A stretch of DNA of 64,000 nucleotides from Maribacter caenipelagi (GCF_004364175.1 NZ_SNZW01000011.1:62001-126000); one strand, 5' to 3'; positions 52,923 to 63,240 are shown, counted from the first letter of the stretch. Made by a program: numbers and translations. The notes: generated from the letters alone by a model not told the origin.

Positions 52923-54776
52923 ATGACTAAATCATTTTTTACATTTCTAACCGCAATTTTCTCAATAGGATTGCTGGCTCAAAACAAGACCGACTACTGG
53001 CAACAACATGTTGATTATACCATGGACGTTAATATGGATGTTCAAAGTTTTCAATATACCGGTACCCAAACTTTGGTATACACAAACAACTCTCCAGATG
53101 AGTTGAAACGTGTCTATTTCCATTTGTATTTCAACGCTTTTCAGCCAGGTAGTGAAATGGATATTCGTCTACAAACAATTGCCGATCCAGATGATAGAAT
53201 GACTACGCCCGATAAGAAAAGTAGAATTGCTTCACTTACCGATAGTGAAATAGGATATCTACATGCTACAACTTTAACACAAGACGGAAGCGAGGTTGTT
53301 TTTTCTGAAGAAGGAACGGTGTTGGTTGTTGATTTAGCTAAGCCAATCGCAGCCGGCGCTAAGTCTACTTTTAATATGGAATTCAAAGGTCAAGTACCTT
53401 TACAGATCAGACGTTCGGGTAGAAATAGTGAAGAAGGTGTTGCCTTATCTATGAGTCAATGGTATCCAAAATTGGCTGAATATGATTTTGAAGGTTGGCA
53501 CGCAGATCCATACATTGCTCGTGAATTTCAGGGGGTTTGGGGAGATTTTGATGTAAAATTGACCATTGACAAAGAGTATACTGTTGGTGGAACAGGTTAT
53601 TTACAAAACCCTAACGAAATAGGTCATGGTTATGAAACACCTGGTACCAAAATTAAAAAACAAAAAGGCAAGACATTAACGTGGCATTTTAAAGCACCAA
53701 TGGTACATGATTTTATGTGGGCTGCAGATCCAGAATATATTCATGATATTCAACAAGTACCTGACGGACCTGTACTTCATTTCCTTTACAAAAACGACCC
53801 AAAAATCATAGAAAACTGGAAAAACCTACAGCCTAAAACTATTGAGGCTATGCAGTTTTTCAGTAAAAATATTGGTAAATACCCATATGATCAATATTCG
53901 GTTATTCAAGGTGGTGATGGTGGTATGGAGTATGCGATGTCTACACTAATTACAGGTAACCGTAAATTTGGTAGCCTAGTGGGTGTTATGGTACATGAAA
54001 TGGCTCACTCTTGGTTTCAACATATATTAGCTACAAACGAAGCTAAACATGAATGGATGGATGAAGGGTTTACTTCATTTATATCTAAACTCTGTATGAC
54101 TGAAATATTGGACTATGAAAAAGAGAATCCTTTTGAGGGGACTTATAAAGGGTATAGAAACTTAGCACTTTCCGGTAAAGAACAACCTCAAGGTACGTAC
54201 GCGGATCGTTACGCTCTTAACTTTGCCTACGGTATTTCTGCATACAGCAAAGGTTCTATATTTTTATCTCAACTTGGCTATGTTATCGGTCAAGATAAAT
54301 TGATGGAAACTATTCGTCAATATTATGATGAGTTTAAATTTAAGCACCCTGTACCAAATGACATCAAACGTGTTGCCGAGAAAGTATCTGGCTTTGAACT
54401 AGATTGGTATTTAACAGATTGGACACAAACCACCAATACTATTGATTACAATATTAAAGATGTTGTGGCAGCAGAAAACAACACTAAAGTAACTTTAGAA
54501 CGTATAGGGTTAATGCCAATGCCTTTAGATATACTAGTTGTATATAATGATGGTAGTAGAGAAACTTTTTATGCCCCTTTGCGTATGATGCGAGGTGAAA
54601 AAGAGAACCCATATGAAGGTATTGAAAGAACTATTATTAAAGACTGGGCTTGGGCCTACCCAACGTATGATTTTGAAATCAACAAACCAATTTCTACGAT
54701 ACAAGCTATTGTTATTGATCCTTCTCAATTAATGGCAGATGTCAATTTAGAGAACAATGTTTGGCAAGCGGAGTAG
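52923..54776 (+). CDS. Secreted M1-family aminopeptidase
   Basis: A 617-aa zinc aminopeptidase with a signal peptide ending in LLAQ (residue 20). HEMAHSWFQH near 358-367 and a downstream Glu in WMDEGFTSF near 380 form the HExxH-18-E zinc site. The usual GAMEN motif appears as the variant GGMEYAMST before it. The N-terminal beta domain is intact. It could be the peptide-trimming partner of the S8 peptidase upstream. Confidence 0.9.
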   Translation: MTKSFFTFLTAIFSIGLLAQNKTDYWQQHVDYTMDVNMDVQSFQYTGTQTLVYTNNSPDELKRVYFHLYFNAFQPGSEMDIRLQTIADPDDRMTTPDKKSRIASLTDSEIGYLHATTLTQDGSEVVFSEEGTVLVVDLAKPIAAGAKSTFNMEFKGQVPLQIRRSGRNSEEGVALSMSQWYPKLAEYDFEGWHADPYIAREFQGVWGDFDVKLTIDKEYTVGGTGYLQNPNEIGHGYETPGTKIKKQKGKTLTWHFKAPMVHDFMWAADPEYIHDIQQVPDGPVLHFLYKNDPKIIENWKNLQPKTIEAMQFFSKNIGKYPYDQYSVIQGGDGGMEYAMSTLITGNRKFGSLVGVMVHEMAHSWFQHILATNEAKHEWMDEGFTSFISKLCMTEILDYEKENPFEGTYKGYRNLALSGKEQPQGTYADRYALNFAYGISAYSKGSIFLSQLGYVIGQDKLMETIRQYYDEFKFKHPVPNDIKRVAEKVSGFELDWYLTDWTQTTNTIDYNIKDVVAAENNTKVTLERIGLMPMPLDILVVYNDGSRETFYAPLRMMRGEKENPYEGIERTIIKDWAWAYPTYDFEINKPISTIQAIVIDPSQLMADVNLENNVWQAE

Positions 54777-54848
54777 TTTCTTTTGCTAAACTTTAAGATA
54801 TTTACGCCCCCACATTGGGGGCTAATTCTTTTCAATACTTCTTTTATA

Positions 54849-55232
54849 ATGGATGCATCCTTCGGCAAAAAGGAAAAACTAAAAAGTAAAATTCTCATTA
54901 CCCAATTATTTGAAGAGGGTAAGGGTATTTCCGTTTATCCGTTGAAATTAATTTATCTATCCGTAGAGAAAAAAGAAGTGCCTATTAAAACCGCAGTTAC
55001 CGTATCTAAGCGAAATTTTAAAAGTGCGGTCGATAGAAACAAGATTAAACGTTTACTGAGAGAGTCTTATAGACTTAATAAAGCACTGGTTTTTAACAAT
55101 ACAGATGCAAACTTTGCGTTTCTATTTTTATACCTTGGTAAGGATATGCCCACCTTTGAGCAGTTAGATCATAAAATGAAGCTCGTTTTAAACAAGTTTA
55201 AGCTACAGATTGATGAAAAAAATAGTAAGTAA
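54849..55232 (+). CDS. rnpA: Ribonuclease P protein component
   Basis: Protein subunit of RNase P, assisting 5' maturation of tRNA. From ATG 54849 the 127-aa protein reads MDASFGKKEKLKSKI and then AVTVSKRNFKSAVDRNKIKRLLRESYRL, the RNR signature of the family. The open frame starts earlier at 54783, but normal length and homology support 54849. The end overlaps the S41 peptidase start by 20 nt, an arrangement common in flavobacteria. No rpmH or oriC features are adjacent. Confidence 0.9.
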   Translation: MDASFGKKEKLKSKILITQLFEEGKGISVYPLKLIYLSVEKKEVPIKTAVTVSKRNFKSAVDRNKIKRLLRESYRLNKALVFNNTDANFAFLFLYLGKDMPTFEQLDHKMKLVLNKFKLQIDEKNSK

Positions 55233-56841
55233 AAAAGTACTTGTACCCATAATCGCCATCGCTTTTCTATTTGTGGGAAGTAGTTATAAAAGTGACTTTT
55301 TCGAAATAGCCAAACAGATCGAAATCTTTACCACCTTGTTCAAAGAATTGAACATGAACTATGTGGACGAAACCAACCCTGCAGAATTAATGGATACCGC
55401 CATTAAAAATATGCTAGAGGAATTGGATCCTTACACCAAATTTTTAAACGAACAAGATGTTGAAACGTATCGTATAAACAATGCTGGCGAATATTCTGGT
55501 ATTGGTGCTATGGTTCGTTCTTTTGATGATAAATTGTTAATTATTGAACCACACCAAGGATACCCCGCAGATAAAGCGGGATTAAAGGCCGGTGATGAAA
55601 TTGTACAAATCGGAGATATCAAAGTAGCCGATTTTGAAGATAATGCCAGTGAGCTTTTAAAAGGGGCTAACGGATCAACCATAAATGTTAGTTATAAAAG
55701 ACAAGGTAAATTAAACACCACAAGTATAACCCGTGAAGGGATAGAAGTAGATGCGGTTCCTTTCTTTAAAATGATCGATAACAAAACAGGGTATATTGTT
55801 CTTGCAAAGTTCAATGCCAAAGCAACAGAACAGACAAAATCTGCCTTATTAGATTTAAAAGGAAAAGGTGCTGAAAAAATCATTTTAGACCTTAGAGGAA
55901 ATCCTGGCGGATTGTTATCGGAAGCTATTAATGTCACCAACTTGTTTGTTCCAAAAGGGGAATTGGTGGTGACCACAAAATCTAAGGTTAAAAAATTCAA
56001 TCGAGAATATCATACCAACAATCAAGCTGTAGATGAAGAAATTCCTCTTGTAGTGTTGGTAAACGGAAGCAGCGCTTCTGCCAGTGAAATTGTTTCTGGT
56101 AGTTTACAAGATTTGGATAGAGCGGTAATAATGGGTGCCAGAAGCTTTGGAAAAGGTTTGGTGCAACGCCCGCTTAAATTAACATATGGTACACAGCTAA
56201 AGGTTACCATATCTCGGTATTACACTTCTTCTGGTCGTTGTATACAATCATTAGATTATTGGAACCGCGATGAAAGTGGTAATGCCGTGCGTAACACTAC
56301 CTTTAATGATTTTACTACCCGTAATGGTAGAAAAGTACAAGACGGTGGGGGTATTTTACCAGATATTGAAGTGGCAACTTCTAAAACCAATGACCTTACA
56401 TTGGCCTTATTACAAAACAATATCATTTTTGATTATGCTACCAACTATCATTATACACATACGTATAACAATGTAGGCGACTTTAAATTTACAGATGCTG
56501 ATTTTAATGCCTTTAAAAACTATGTAAAGAAAAGTAACTTCTCTTTTGAGACCAAGGCAGAACAGGCAATCAAAAAGGCGCTCTCAGGCGATGAAAACGA
56601 CTTTTTAGGTTCAGATGTAAAGGATAGCTACAAAACCTTGTTAGCGAACATTGAAAAAGGTAAAATCAACGCGATAGACAAATACCAAAGCGAGATTCAA
56701 AAGAACTTAGAAGATGAAATCGTTAAGCGTTACTTCTACAGAGATGGTCTATACCAATATTACCTTAACAATGATGATGCTATTTTAGCGGCAACCGAAT
56801 TATTAAGTAACAATTCTAAGTACAGCGCTATCTTAAAATAG
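55213..56841 (+). CDS. S41 C-terminal processing peptidase (CtpA-like)
   Basis: About 542 aa from ATG 55213. It has a membrane or signal segment at the start (LVPIIAIAFLFVGSS), a PDZ domain (about residues 85-170, with YSGIGAMVRSF and AGLKAGDEIVQIG), and the S41 catalytic residues: Ser in NGSSASASEI (near 284) and Lys in SFGKGLVQ (near 314). A helical C-terminal region follows. It is probably anchored in the periplasm and cleaves C-termini of exported proteins. It overlaps rnpA. Confidence 0.92.
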   Translation: MKKIVSKKVLVPIIAIAFLFVGSSYKSDFFEIAKQIEIFTTLFKELNMNYVDETNPAELMDTAIKNMLEELDPYTKFLNEQDVETYRINNAGEYSGIGAMVRSFDDKLLIIEPHQGYPADKAGLKAGDEIVQIGDIKVADFEDNASELLKGANGSTINVSYKRQGKLNTTSITREGIEVDAVPFFKMIDNKTGYIVLAKFNAKATEQTKSALLDLKGKGAEKIILDLRGNPGGLLSEAINVTNLFVPKGELVVTTKSKVKKFNREYHTNNQAVDEEIPLVVLVNGSSASASEIVSGSLQDLDRAVIMGARSFGKGLVQRPLKLTYGTQLKVTISRYYTSSGRCIQSLDYWNRDESGNAVRNTTFNDFTTRNGRKVQDGGGILPDIEVATSKTNDLTLALLQNNIIFDYATNYHYTHTYNNVGDFKFTDADFNAFKNYVKKSNFSFETKAEQAIKKALSGDENDFLGSDVKDSYKTLLANIEKGKINAIDKYQSEIQKNLEDEIVKRYFYRDGLYQYYLNNDDAILAATELLSNNSKYSAILK

Positions 56842-56847
56842 ATAACA

Positions 56848-57720
56848 TTAATAGGTGCAAGCTTCTTTATCTGATACTTGGTAATACGCTTTATAGTTAG
56901 TTGCCTTTGGGTCTGTGCAACCTTTTAAATTTCTAATTTTTATATTTTTAAAATCAATGGGCTGACCTTCACTTTGTAAGGCAATAAAACCTTCTGTTAA
57001 CAACTTACCATCTTGTTTCATTATTGGGTCATAGCCTTTAGCTACTTCACCTCCGATTTGTGGTTTTTCATACTCTAACACTGTTTTACCATTGATAATA
57101 TGTTTAACCAATGAATCATGATAAACAACTAGTTCTGCCGTTACCCATTGATTACCATAATACGTATCTGAAGTTGAGTTGATACAGTGTCTAGGGTCAA
57201 TTTTACCTTCGTAAACAACATCTGTACCTGGTGAACACATGTTACCCGTTGGGCGTTCTTTGCCCTCTTCTACTCCCGCTAAAAATTGTATTTCAACACT
57301 AATAGGCCAATCTTGTTCTTTTAACATGGTTCTTGGATCTTGCGAATGAAACATTACACCACTGTTTAGAATTGTATACTCTGGTGCGCCTTTATATAAT
57401 TCACCTACAAATCTATACTGCACCGTAAAATGAAAATCTGAAAAAGGCTTGTCAAAGTATAAATGTGAAAACCTGTTATTAAAATCCCCCTCATATTTAT
57501 CATATCTAACCTTCACCATATCATCTTCTGCCCTAAAGGTATCTGCATAGTTATCGCCTACATCATAATGATGTACTTTGTTTGTCCACCCATCTAAATT
57601 ATTACCGTTGAACATGGTTTCCCATCCATCGTATGATTCTTGCGAATTACATACTCCGTATCCTAAAAATAACAAAAGTGTAGTTATGAGTATTTGAGAT
57701 TTAATATTGTGTATTTTCAT
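56848..57720 (-). CDS. DUF1080 (3-keto-disaccharide hydrolase-type) secreted protein
   Basis: A 290-aa exported protein with signal peptide ending near CNSQ. The DUF1080 region (GWETMFNGNNLDGWTNK at about residues 31-47 through FKNIKIRNL) has the beta-sandwich fold of proteins acting on 3-keto sugars or other glycans. The C-terminus carries GCTDPKATNYKAY, a short motif often found at the end of secreted Bacteroidota proteins. It converges on the S41 gene with 6 bp between stops. Enzyme function is inferred from the family name. Confidence 0.85.
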   Translation of the reverse strand: MKIHNIKSQILITTLLLFLGYGVCNSQESYDGWETMFNGNNLDGWTNKVHHYDVGDNYADTFRAEDDMVKVRYDKYEGDFNNRFSHLYFDKPFSDFHFTVQYRFVGELYKGAPEYTILNSGVMFHSQDPRTMLKEQDWPISVEIQFLAGVEEGKERPTGNMCSPGTDVVYEGKIDPRHCINSTSDTYYGNQWVTAELVVYHDSLVKHIINGKTVLEYEKPQIGGEVAKGYDPIMKQDGKLLTEGFIALQSEGQPIDFKNIKIRNLKGCTDPKATNYKAYYQVSDKEACTY

Positions 57721-57921
57721 GTTGATCGTATTTGGTTTAATATAATTTATGCGAAGGGGGAACTAATGCTAAAAATGTACTTCTAAATATACTCAATGTT
57801 CTGATATTTTTGGTGATGTAAATTTTGAAACATATTCAATTCAATACCAGTAAATCTGTTCATTTATTATCGTTACTTTTAAAAGTATAAACTAACAACA
57901 CCATCAATACTTTTACTCAAA

Positions 57922-59427
57922 ATGAGAAATCTACTTTTATTAGTGACCTGTCTATTGTTTCTTCAATTTTCGGAAGCTCAAGAACCAAAAAAGGAAATCG
58001 AAACTAAACCTATACCTGAAGTGAAGTCTTTTGTAACGAAGCACAAAGGAGTTTTCGGAGGTACAACTATAGACTATACCACAACAGCTAAAGAAACTTT
58101 CTTAACCAATAAAGAAGGGGATTCTATTGCTACTTTTTGGTCTGTTGCCTATACCAAAACAAATATGGGAGATGTTTCCAAAAGACCGGTAACCTTTGTT
58201 TTTAATGGTGGGCCAGGTTCTGCTTCTATGTGGTTACATATGGGATTCTTCGGACCTAAAATTGTAAAAGTAGATTCTGACGCTAAATCTGATGATGGTG
58301 CAGCACCGTACAAACTAGTAAACAATGAACATGGTTTGTTAGATATTACTGATTTCGTATTTATTGATCCTGTAGGTACCGGATATAGCAGGTTGGTGGG
58401 GAAAGGTGAGGGAAAAGATTTCTACGGATTAAAAGAGGATGTAAATTCTTTTGCCCAATTTATTAGAAAATGGGTGACCGAAAACGAACGTTGGTTTTCA
58501 CCTAAATATTTAGCGGGCGAAAGTTATGGAACTACCCGTGCCGCGGCTCTTGGAAAAACTTTAGAAGGTTCTGGTCAAAACATGGCCCTTAACGGAATGA
58601 TATTAATATCACAAGCATTAGATTATGCAGGCTCTACATCAATATCAAATAATATTACTTCATTTATTTCCTATTTACCTAGCATGGCCGCAACAGCCTG
58701 GTATCATAAAAAAGCGGGGCAGGGCAAATCTTTAGAAAACTTTACACAAGAATGTAGAGATTTTACATACAATACCTATGTGCCATCTTTATATAAAGGC
58801 AATTCTTTGAGCGATGTAGAAAAGGACACCTTGGCTGAAAAACTCTCATATTTTACAGGATTGGATAAAGCATATATTCTACAATCTAATTTGAGAATTT
58901 TAATGGGTCGTTTTCAGAAAAAACTACTAGAAGATAAAGGCTTGGCAATTGGCAGATTAGACGGACGATTTATGGGTGATGAAGAAGATAAGGTTTCTGA
59001 AAAACCACATTTGGGAGATGCCGCCAGTTACCAAATTAGTGCTGCCTATACGGCTAGCTTAAATCATTATTTTGCATCAGAATTAAAGGTGAAAATGGAT
59101 AGACCATATATTACTTCTGGAGGTGGGTCTAATTGGAGATGGAGAACAGTACCAGACGGTAAATACTGGGAGCCTATGCCCGTAAATACAGCTCCGGATC
59201 TTGGGGAAACTATGCGAAGAAATACAGCAATGAAAGTTCTAGTTGCTAGTGGATATTACGATTTAATTACTCCGTTTTTTGATGCCGAATTTACTTTCGA
59301 TAGAAACGGTATTGTTAAGGATCGTGTTGAAATGAAATATTATGAAGCAGGTCATATGATGTATACACATGAAACAGATTTTATTAAACTAAGTAAAGAT
59401 ATACGCGAGTTTATTACTGCAGATTAG
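57922..59427 (+). CDS. S10 serine carboxypeptidase-like protein
   Basis: A 501-aa secreted protein with alpha/beta-hydrolase fold and a signal peptide ending near SEAQ (residue 20). FNGGPGSASMW provides the oxyanion region; the nucleophile is the Ser in AGESYGTTRAA (near 200); Asp in ASGYYDLITP and His in EAGHMMY complete the triad near the C-terminus. The S10 family is otherwise mainly eukaryotic but widespread in Bacteroidota as secreted peptidases. A 200-bp upstream gap shows no other gene. Confidence 0.9.
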   Translation: MRNLLLLVTCLLFLQFSEAQEPKKEIETKPIPEVKSFVTKHKGVFGGTTIDYTTTAKETFLTNKEGDSIATFWSVAYTKTNMGDVSKRPVTFVFNGGPGSASMWLHMGFFGPKIVKVDSDAKSDDGAAPYKLVNNEHGLLDITDFVFIDPVGTGYSRLVGKGEGKDFYGLKEDVNSFAQFIRKWVTENERWFSPKYLAGESYGTTRAAALGKTLEGSGQNMALNGMILISQALDYAGSTSISNNITSFISYLPSMAATAWYHKKAGQGKSLENFTQECRDFTYNTYVPSLYKGNSLSDVEKDTLAEKLSYFTGLDKAYILQSNLRILMGRFQKKLLEDKGLAIGRLDGRFMGDEEDKVSEKPHLGDAASYQISAAYTASLNHYFASELKVKMDRPYITSGGGSNWRWRTVPDGKYWEPMPVNTAPDLGETMRRNTAMKVLVASGYYDLITPFFDAEFTFDRNGIVKDRVEMKYYEAGHMMYTHETDFIKLSKDIREFITAD

Positions 59428-59450
59428 GAAATATATAAATTAGAGTAGCA

Positions 59451-60080
59451 CTATTTTTTAAGAATAAGCACATGCTGATCATTACATTGTAGATTGTAAA
59501 AATTAACAATGTCTCTAATGTGCTTTTTCTTGTATTCTTTATTTTGAATTTTAGCCACTAACTCAGGGCAATCGGAAAAATAATCTGAAGCTGCATTTTT
59601 AAAGTTTTTACTAAATAGCTGATTTGATCCCAAGTGGGTTACTTCTCCTTTAACTCCTTTAGTAACATATAAGTTTTTTATATCGTAATAATTACCATGC
59701 ATCATGTTCATTTGCCCATTTGTACCACCAACGAACATTGGGGCAGAATAGCCTGTTTGTTCAAGAACATATAAATTTACAGCACCTATTTCAAGTTCTC
59801 TTACTACATTAAAATAGCCATCGCTAGTTTCTAAGTAAATATAGGTAGTTGGCTCAACCCTATCATTGATAACTACTTGCTCTAAATTTTCAAAATGGTA
59901 TTTTTGAGACTTATCCCCTTTAAATTTTTTGAATTTTACTTGGTCGCCATTTACAAGCTTTGCCAAACCCTGAAGTTTATTTCCGTTCTTAAAATATAGA
60001 GTAGCGGTATCGCTTTGAGCGATGGTAATAGATGATCCTACAAAACAGCAGATTAAAACTAGAAGAATTGTTTTTTTCAT
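59451..60080 (-). CDS. Exported protein of unknown function
   Basis: A 209-aa protein with signal peptide (KKTILLVLICCFVGSSITIAQ). The mature part is beta-rich with SDTATLYFKNGNKLQG, a short strand-turn unit, and ends DQHVLILKK with a Cys pair region (DYFSDCPELV and YNLQCND). No family recognised. It converges on the S10 gene with 23 bp between stops. Its own promoter was not identified. Confidence 0.65.
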   Translation of the reverse strand: MKKTILLVLICCFVGSSITIAQSDTATLYFKNGNKLQGLAKLVNGDQVKFKKFKGDKSQKYHFENLEQVVINDRVEPTTYIYLETSDGYFNVVRELEIGAVNLYVLEQTGYSAPMFVGGTNGQMNMMHGNYYDIKNLYVTKGVKGEVTHLGSNQLFSKNFKNAASDYFSDCPELVAKIQNKEYKKKHIRDIVNFYNLQCNDQHVLILKK

Positions 60081-60180
60081 AGTAAGTAAATGATCGTTCT
60101 AATCTAAAACGAGCGCATTATTACAATGTTATATTATTTGTCTTAAAATCGATGAAACACCTCTTTTAAAAACAAAACTT

Positions 60181-61374
60181 TTAATCTTTTATCGGTTTTG
60201 TAATATTTAGCTTTTGAAGCAAAGGATCATCTTCGTTTAATACTCTTTGGGTTCTTAGATAACGCCCTACATTATATGAATCGTAATTTGGGGATTCTTT
60301 GTCAACACTGCTAATACGTACCATTTCAGATGAATGTATAAATTGATTATTACCTATCCACATACCCACATGAACTACTTTTTCTGAAGTGGTTTCCGTT
60401 GCTTTTCTTCCAAAGAACAATAAATCACCTTTCTTTAATTTACTGAAATCTGCAATTGAATCTATCGGTTTACCAGCGTGTACTTGTTGAGAAGCGTCAC
60501 GTGGTATTACCATACCGTTCAAATAATAAATAGTCTTTGTATAGCCACTACAATCAACACCTTTTGTAGATGTGCCGCCCCATAAATAAGGTACGCCCAT
60601 CAATGTTTTTGAGGTTGCTATAAGTGATTCTACCGTATAATCTAAACTAGATAACCATGTCTCATATTCTTGTGCTTCATGCTTCAAAATATAAGCTTCT
60701 CTACCATCTGGAAATTCAACTTTATAAAACTCTTCATCACTACTTAATAGTTTTAATATGCTTCCGGCAACGATATCCGATGTTCTATTCTTAGCCTCTT
60801 CAGAACTAAATGCATGCCCATAGGTATTCGTATAAATGATTTTATCTGCGGTTGACCAATTTTCAATATCCTTGGTATTCATTAATTGAATTCCACCAAG
60901 ATTAACCCATGCCAAATACTTATCTGGTGTTTGTATCAGATACCAATCTCCTTCTTTTTTTAGAACATTAACAACGGTTCCTAAAGTAGCCTGTGTTGCT
61001 AATTCTGCTGAATGTTTAGGATTACTTCTAAGATTGGCGGCAGAGATGTTAATAACTGCCTTGGTCATACCCTCTAATTCATCTGCAGGTAAAATTTTTA
61101 TTTCGTTGGTAGCATTAATCCCTTTTTCTTTTAAAAGATTATTTAAAGAATCTACAGCTAGCGGTAAATTAGTTTCACCGACCATAGTAAAGCCTGACGG
61201 ACCATCTAATACTTCTAAATTAAAAAGAGCCGTTCGTTTATCTGGCGCAAAAGCATTCTTTATAATTTCAATTTCTTGAACCAATAATTTCTTTTCATCC
61301 ATATGAAGCCCACATGCTGTATTTAAAACAATCAAAATCAATACAAAAGCCCTCTTTAACATAATTCTCTTCAT
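60181..61374 (-). CDS. NlpC/P60 cell-wall peptidase, lipoprotein, with SH3-like domains
   Basis: A 397-aa envelope protein. The lipobox is LNTAC (Cys near residue 21). The middle region has SH3-like segments (ISAANLRSNPKHSAELA, VNVLKKEGDWYLIQ, and a second copy about residues 190-230). The C-terminal NlpC/P60 catalytic domain has Cys in VDCSGY (near 275), His in KVVHVGMW and a second His in QFIHSS. It is expected to cut peptidoglycan stem peptides. Monocistronic. Confidence 0.9.
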   Translation of the reverse strand: MKRIMLKRAFVLILIVLNTACGLHMDEKKLLVQEIEIIKNAFAPDKRTALFNLEVLDGPSGFTMVGETNLPLAVDSLNNLLKEKGINATNEIKILPADELEGMTKAVINISAANLRSNPKHSAELATQATLGTVVNVLKKEGDWYLIQTPDKYLAWVNLGGIQLMNTKDIENWSTADKIIYTNTYGHAFSSEEAKNRTSDIVAGSILKLLSSDEEFYKVEFPDGREAYILKHEAQEYETWLSSLDYTVESLIATSKTLMGVPYLWGGTSTKGVDCSGYTKTIYYLNGMVIPRDASQQVHAGKPIDSIADFSKLKKGDLLFFGRKATETTSEKVVHVGMWIGNNQFIHSSEMVRISSVDKESPNYDSYNVGRYLRTQRVLNEDDPLLQKLNITKPIKD

Positions 61375-61430
61375 CCGTAAAATAATTTCTAATAGTATTA
61401 GCCTTGTGAAATTATGTAATTTTATCGCAA

Positions 61431-62660
61431 ATGAAGAAACTAAAGGTCATAGAACTTTTTGCGGGTGTTGGTGGATTTCGCTTAGGATTAGAGGATACTG
61501 AGAACTTCGAGGTAGTTTGGAGCAATCAATTTGAGCCTAGTACAAAAGCACAGCATGCCTCAACAGTCTATGAAGCTAGATTTGGCTCTGAAAACCACAG
61601 AAATGAAGATATTTCTGAAGTACCGACCAAAGACATACCTGATGCAGATATTTTAGTGGGTGGTTTTCCTTGCCAAGATTATTCCGTAGCGGCTACATTA
61701 AATAATTCTAAAGGTCTTATTGGTAAAAAAGGGGTTTTATGGTGGAGTATTCATAGAATTTTATCGGAAAAGAAAAATCCTCCTAAATATCTATTTCTTG
61801 AAAATGTAGACAGATTATTGAAATCTCCATCAAATCAAAGAGGTAGAGATTTTGCCATTATGCTTAAAAGTTTAGACGACTTAGGTTATGCTGTAGAATG
61901 GAGAGTTATTAACGCTGCAGATTACGGAATGCCGCAAAGACGAAGACGTATTTTTTTCTTAGGCTACCATAAGTCTACTCCGCTTTATAAACAATTTAAA
62001 AAAACCAAAGCTGAAGATTGGATCTTTGAAAAGGGAACCATAGCAACGGCTTTTCCAATAACAAGCACTTCTTCAAAAATAATTTCTTTTGATATAACCA
62101 ATGACCTAGTATCACTATCTGAAAATTTTAATCTGGGTGAAAAATTATCTCCATTTCAAAATACCGGAGTCTTCATAAAAGGAAAAGTATATACTACTAA
62201 ATCAATGGCTAGTTATATTGGTAAAAGATCAGTCTTAGCAGATATTTTACAGAAAGAAAAAATACCTGAAGAATTTTATATTCCTGAACAGGATTACGAT
62301 AAATGGTATTATTTAAAAGGTGCAAAGAAAGAAACCCGTACTTCTAAATCTGGTTTTGCTTATCATTATAATGAAGGTAGTATGATTTTTCCGGATGCGT
62401 TAGACAATGCTTCAAGAACAATCATTACAGGTGAAGGTGGTAAAAGTGCATCGCGCTTTAAACATGTTATCAACACCAAAGAAGGGTTGCGTAGATTAAC
62501 TCCTGTAGAATTGGAACGTTTAAATATGTTCCCCGATAATCATACGTTACTCGAAGGCATATCAAATACTAAAAGAGCATTTTTTATGGGCAATGCCTTG
62601 GTTGTAGGTGTGGTTAGAAAAATAGGTGAAGTACTTTCAGAAAAAATAAAATCTGCTTAA
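61431..62660 (+). CDS. DNA (cytosine-5) methyltransferase
   Basis: A 409-aa C5 methyltransferase. Motif I: ELFAGVGGFRLGLE (residues about 8-21); catalytic Cys in FPCQDYS (near 80); ENV in motif VI (about 122); QRRRRIFF motif VIII; GNAL in motif X near the C-terminus. All core motifs are present, so it is likely active. The target is set by the variable region between motifs VIII and X and cannot be read off. No cognate restriction endonuclease is obvious, although a small candidate nuclease-fold gene follows 150 bp later. Not to be confused with HsdM. Confidence 0.92.
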   Translation: MKKLKVIELFAGVGGFRLGLEDTENFEVVWSNQFEPSTKAQHASTVYEARFGSENHRNEDISEVPTKDIPDADILVGGFPCQDYSVAATLNNSKGLIGKKGVLWWSIHRILSEKKNPPKYLFLENVDRLLKSPSNQRGRDFAIMLKSLDDLGYAVEWRVINAADYGMPQRRRRIFFLGYHKSTPLYKQFKKTKAEDWIFEKGTIATAFPITSTSSKIISFDITNDLVSLSENFNLGEKLSPFQNTGVFIKGKVYTTKSMASYIGKRSVLADILQKEKIPEEFYIPEQDYDKWYYLKGAKKETRTSKSGFAYHYNEGSMIFPDALDNASRTIITGEGGKSASRFKHVINTKEGLRRLTPVELERLNMFPDNHTLLEGISNTKRAFFMGNALVVGVVRKIGEVLSEKIKSA

Positions 62661-62810
62661 TATAACTTTCTCTTCTTTAGATTTATAGAACATTTTTTGC
62701 TTTTGTTTTGTTTTAAAAAATAGTTATATAAAATCTGTCTTTAAGCACAACATATTGTTAATCAACGTTTAAAATTAGGAATTGTCCTTTTTTTTGTTAT
62801 TTTATTAGGT

Positions 62811-63185
62811 ATGGTAAAAGTAGAAAAGTCAGAAAACGTAGAATTTTTAGAAAAGTCAATTCAACATTTAGAAGCCACCGGTTTTGAGAATATTAAAGCT
62901 GATATGGAGGGTTATGAAACTCCGAAATCATACGCAAGAAAAGGTATGGAAGACAACGTTACACCAGACATAGTGGCTATCAAAAATGGAAGAAAGTATT
63001 ATTTTGATATAAGCCTAAAATCACCAAAGACAAGATTACTGAAATCTAAATGGTTGTTTTTAGATACCTTAAGTAGAATGAACTCTAACAGATTTAGGAT
63101 TATTACTACTAAAGGTCATTATAAGTTTACCGATAATATGCTTGAGGATATTAACTTAAGTAATAAAACACCCATCAAAATTTAA
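62811..63185 (+). CDS. Small conserved-looking protein, possible PD-(D/E)xK-like
   Basis: A 124-aa protein with no signal peptide. VTPDIVAIKNGRKYYFDISLKS (residues about 49-70) recalls the PD...(D/E)xK order of restriction-like nucleases: PD first, then an acidic residue in FDIS and Lys two residues later. The order is imperfect (D-x-x-x-K). It follows the C5 methyltransferase by 150 bp, with its own leader. A nuclease role is only a weak inference; it could be an unrelated conserved protein. Confidence 0.55.
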   Translation: MVKVEKSENVEFLEKSIQHLEATGFENIKADMEGYETPKSYARKGMEDNVTPDIVAIKNGRKYYFDISLKSPKTRLLKSKWLFLDTLSRMNSNRFRIITTKGHYKFTDNMLEDINLSNKTPIKI

Positions 63186-63206
63186 AAATTAAAATAATTT
63201 ATACAA

Positions 63207-63240
63207 AAGAAAGTCCGCTATTTGCGGACTTTCTTATTTT
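63207..63240. terminator. Bidirectional intrinsic terminator
   Basis: AAGAAAGTCCGC and GCGGACTTTCTT are perfect 12-bp arms around TATTT with a T-run after. It serves the 124-aa gene on plus and the acetyltransferase on minus, whose stop lies within the right arm. Confidence 0.85.
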
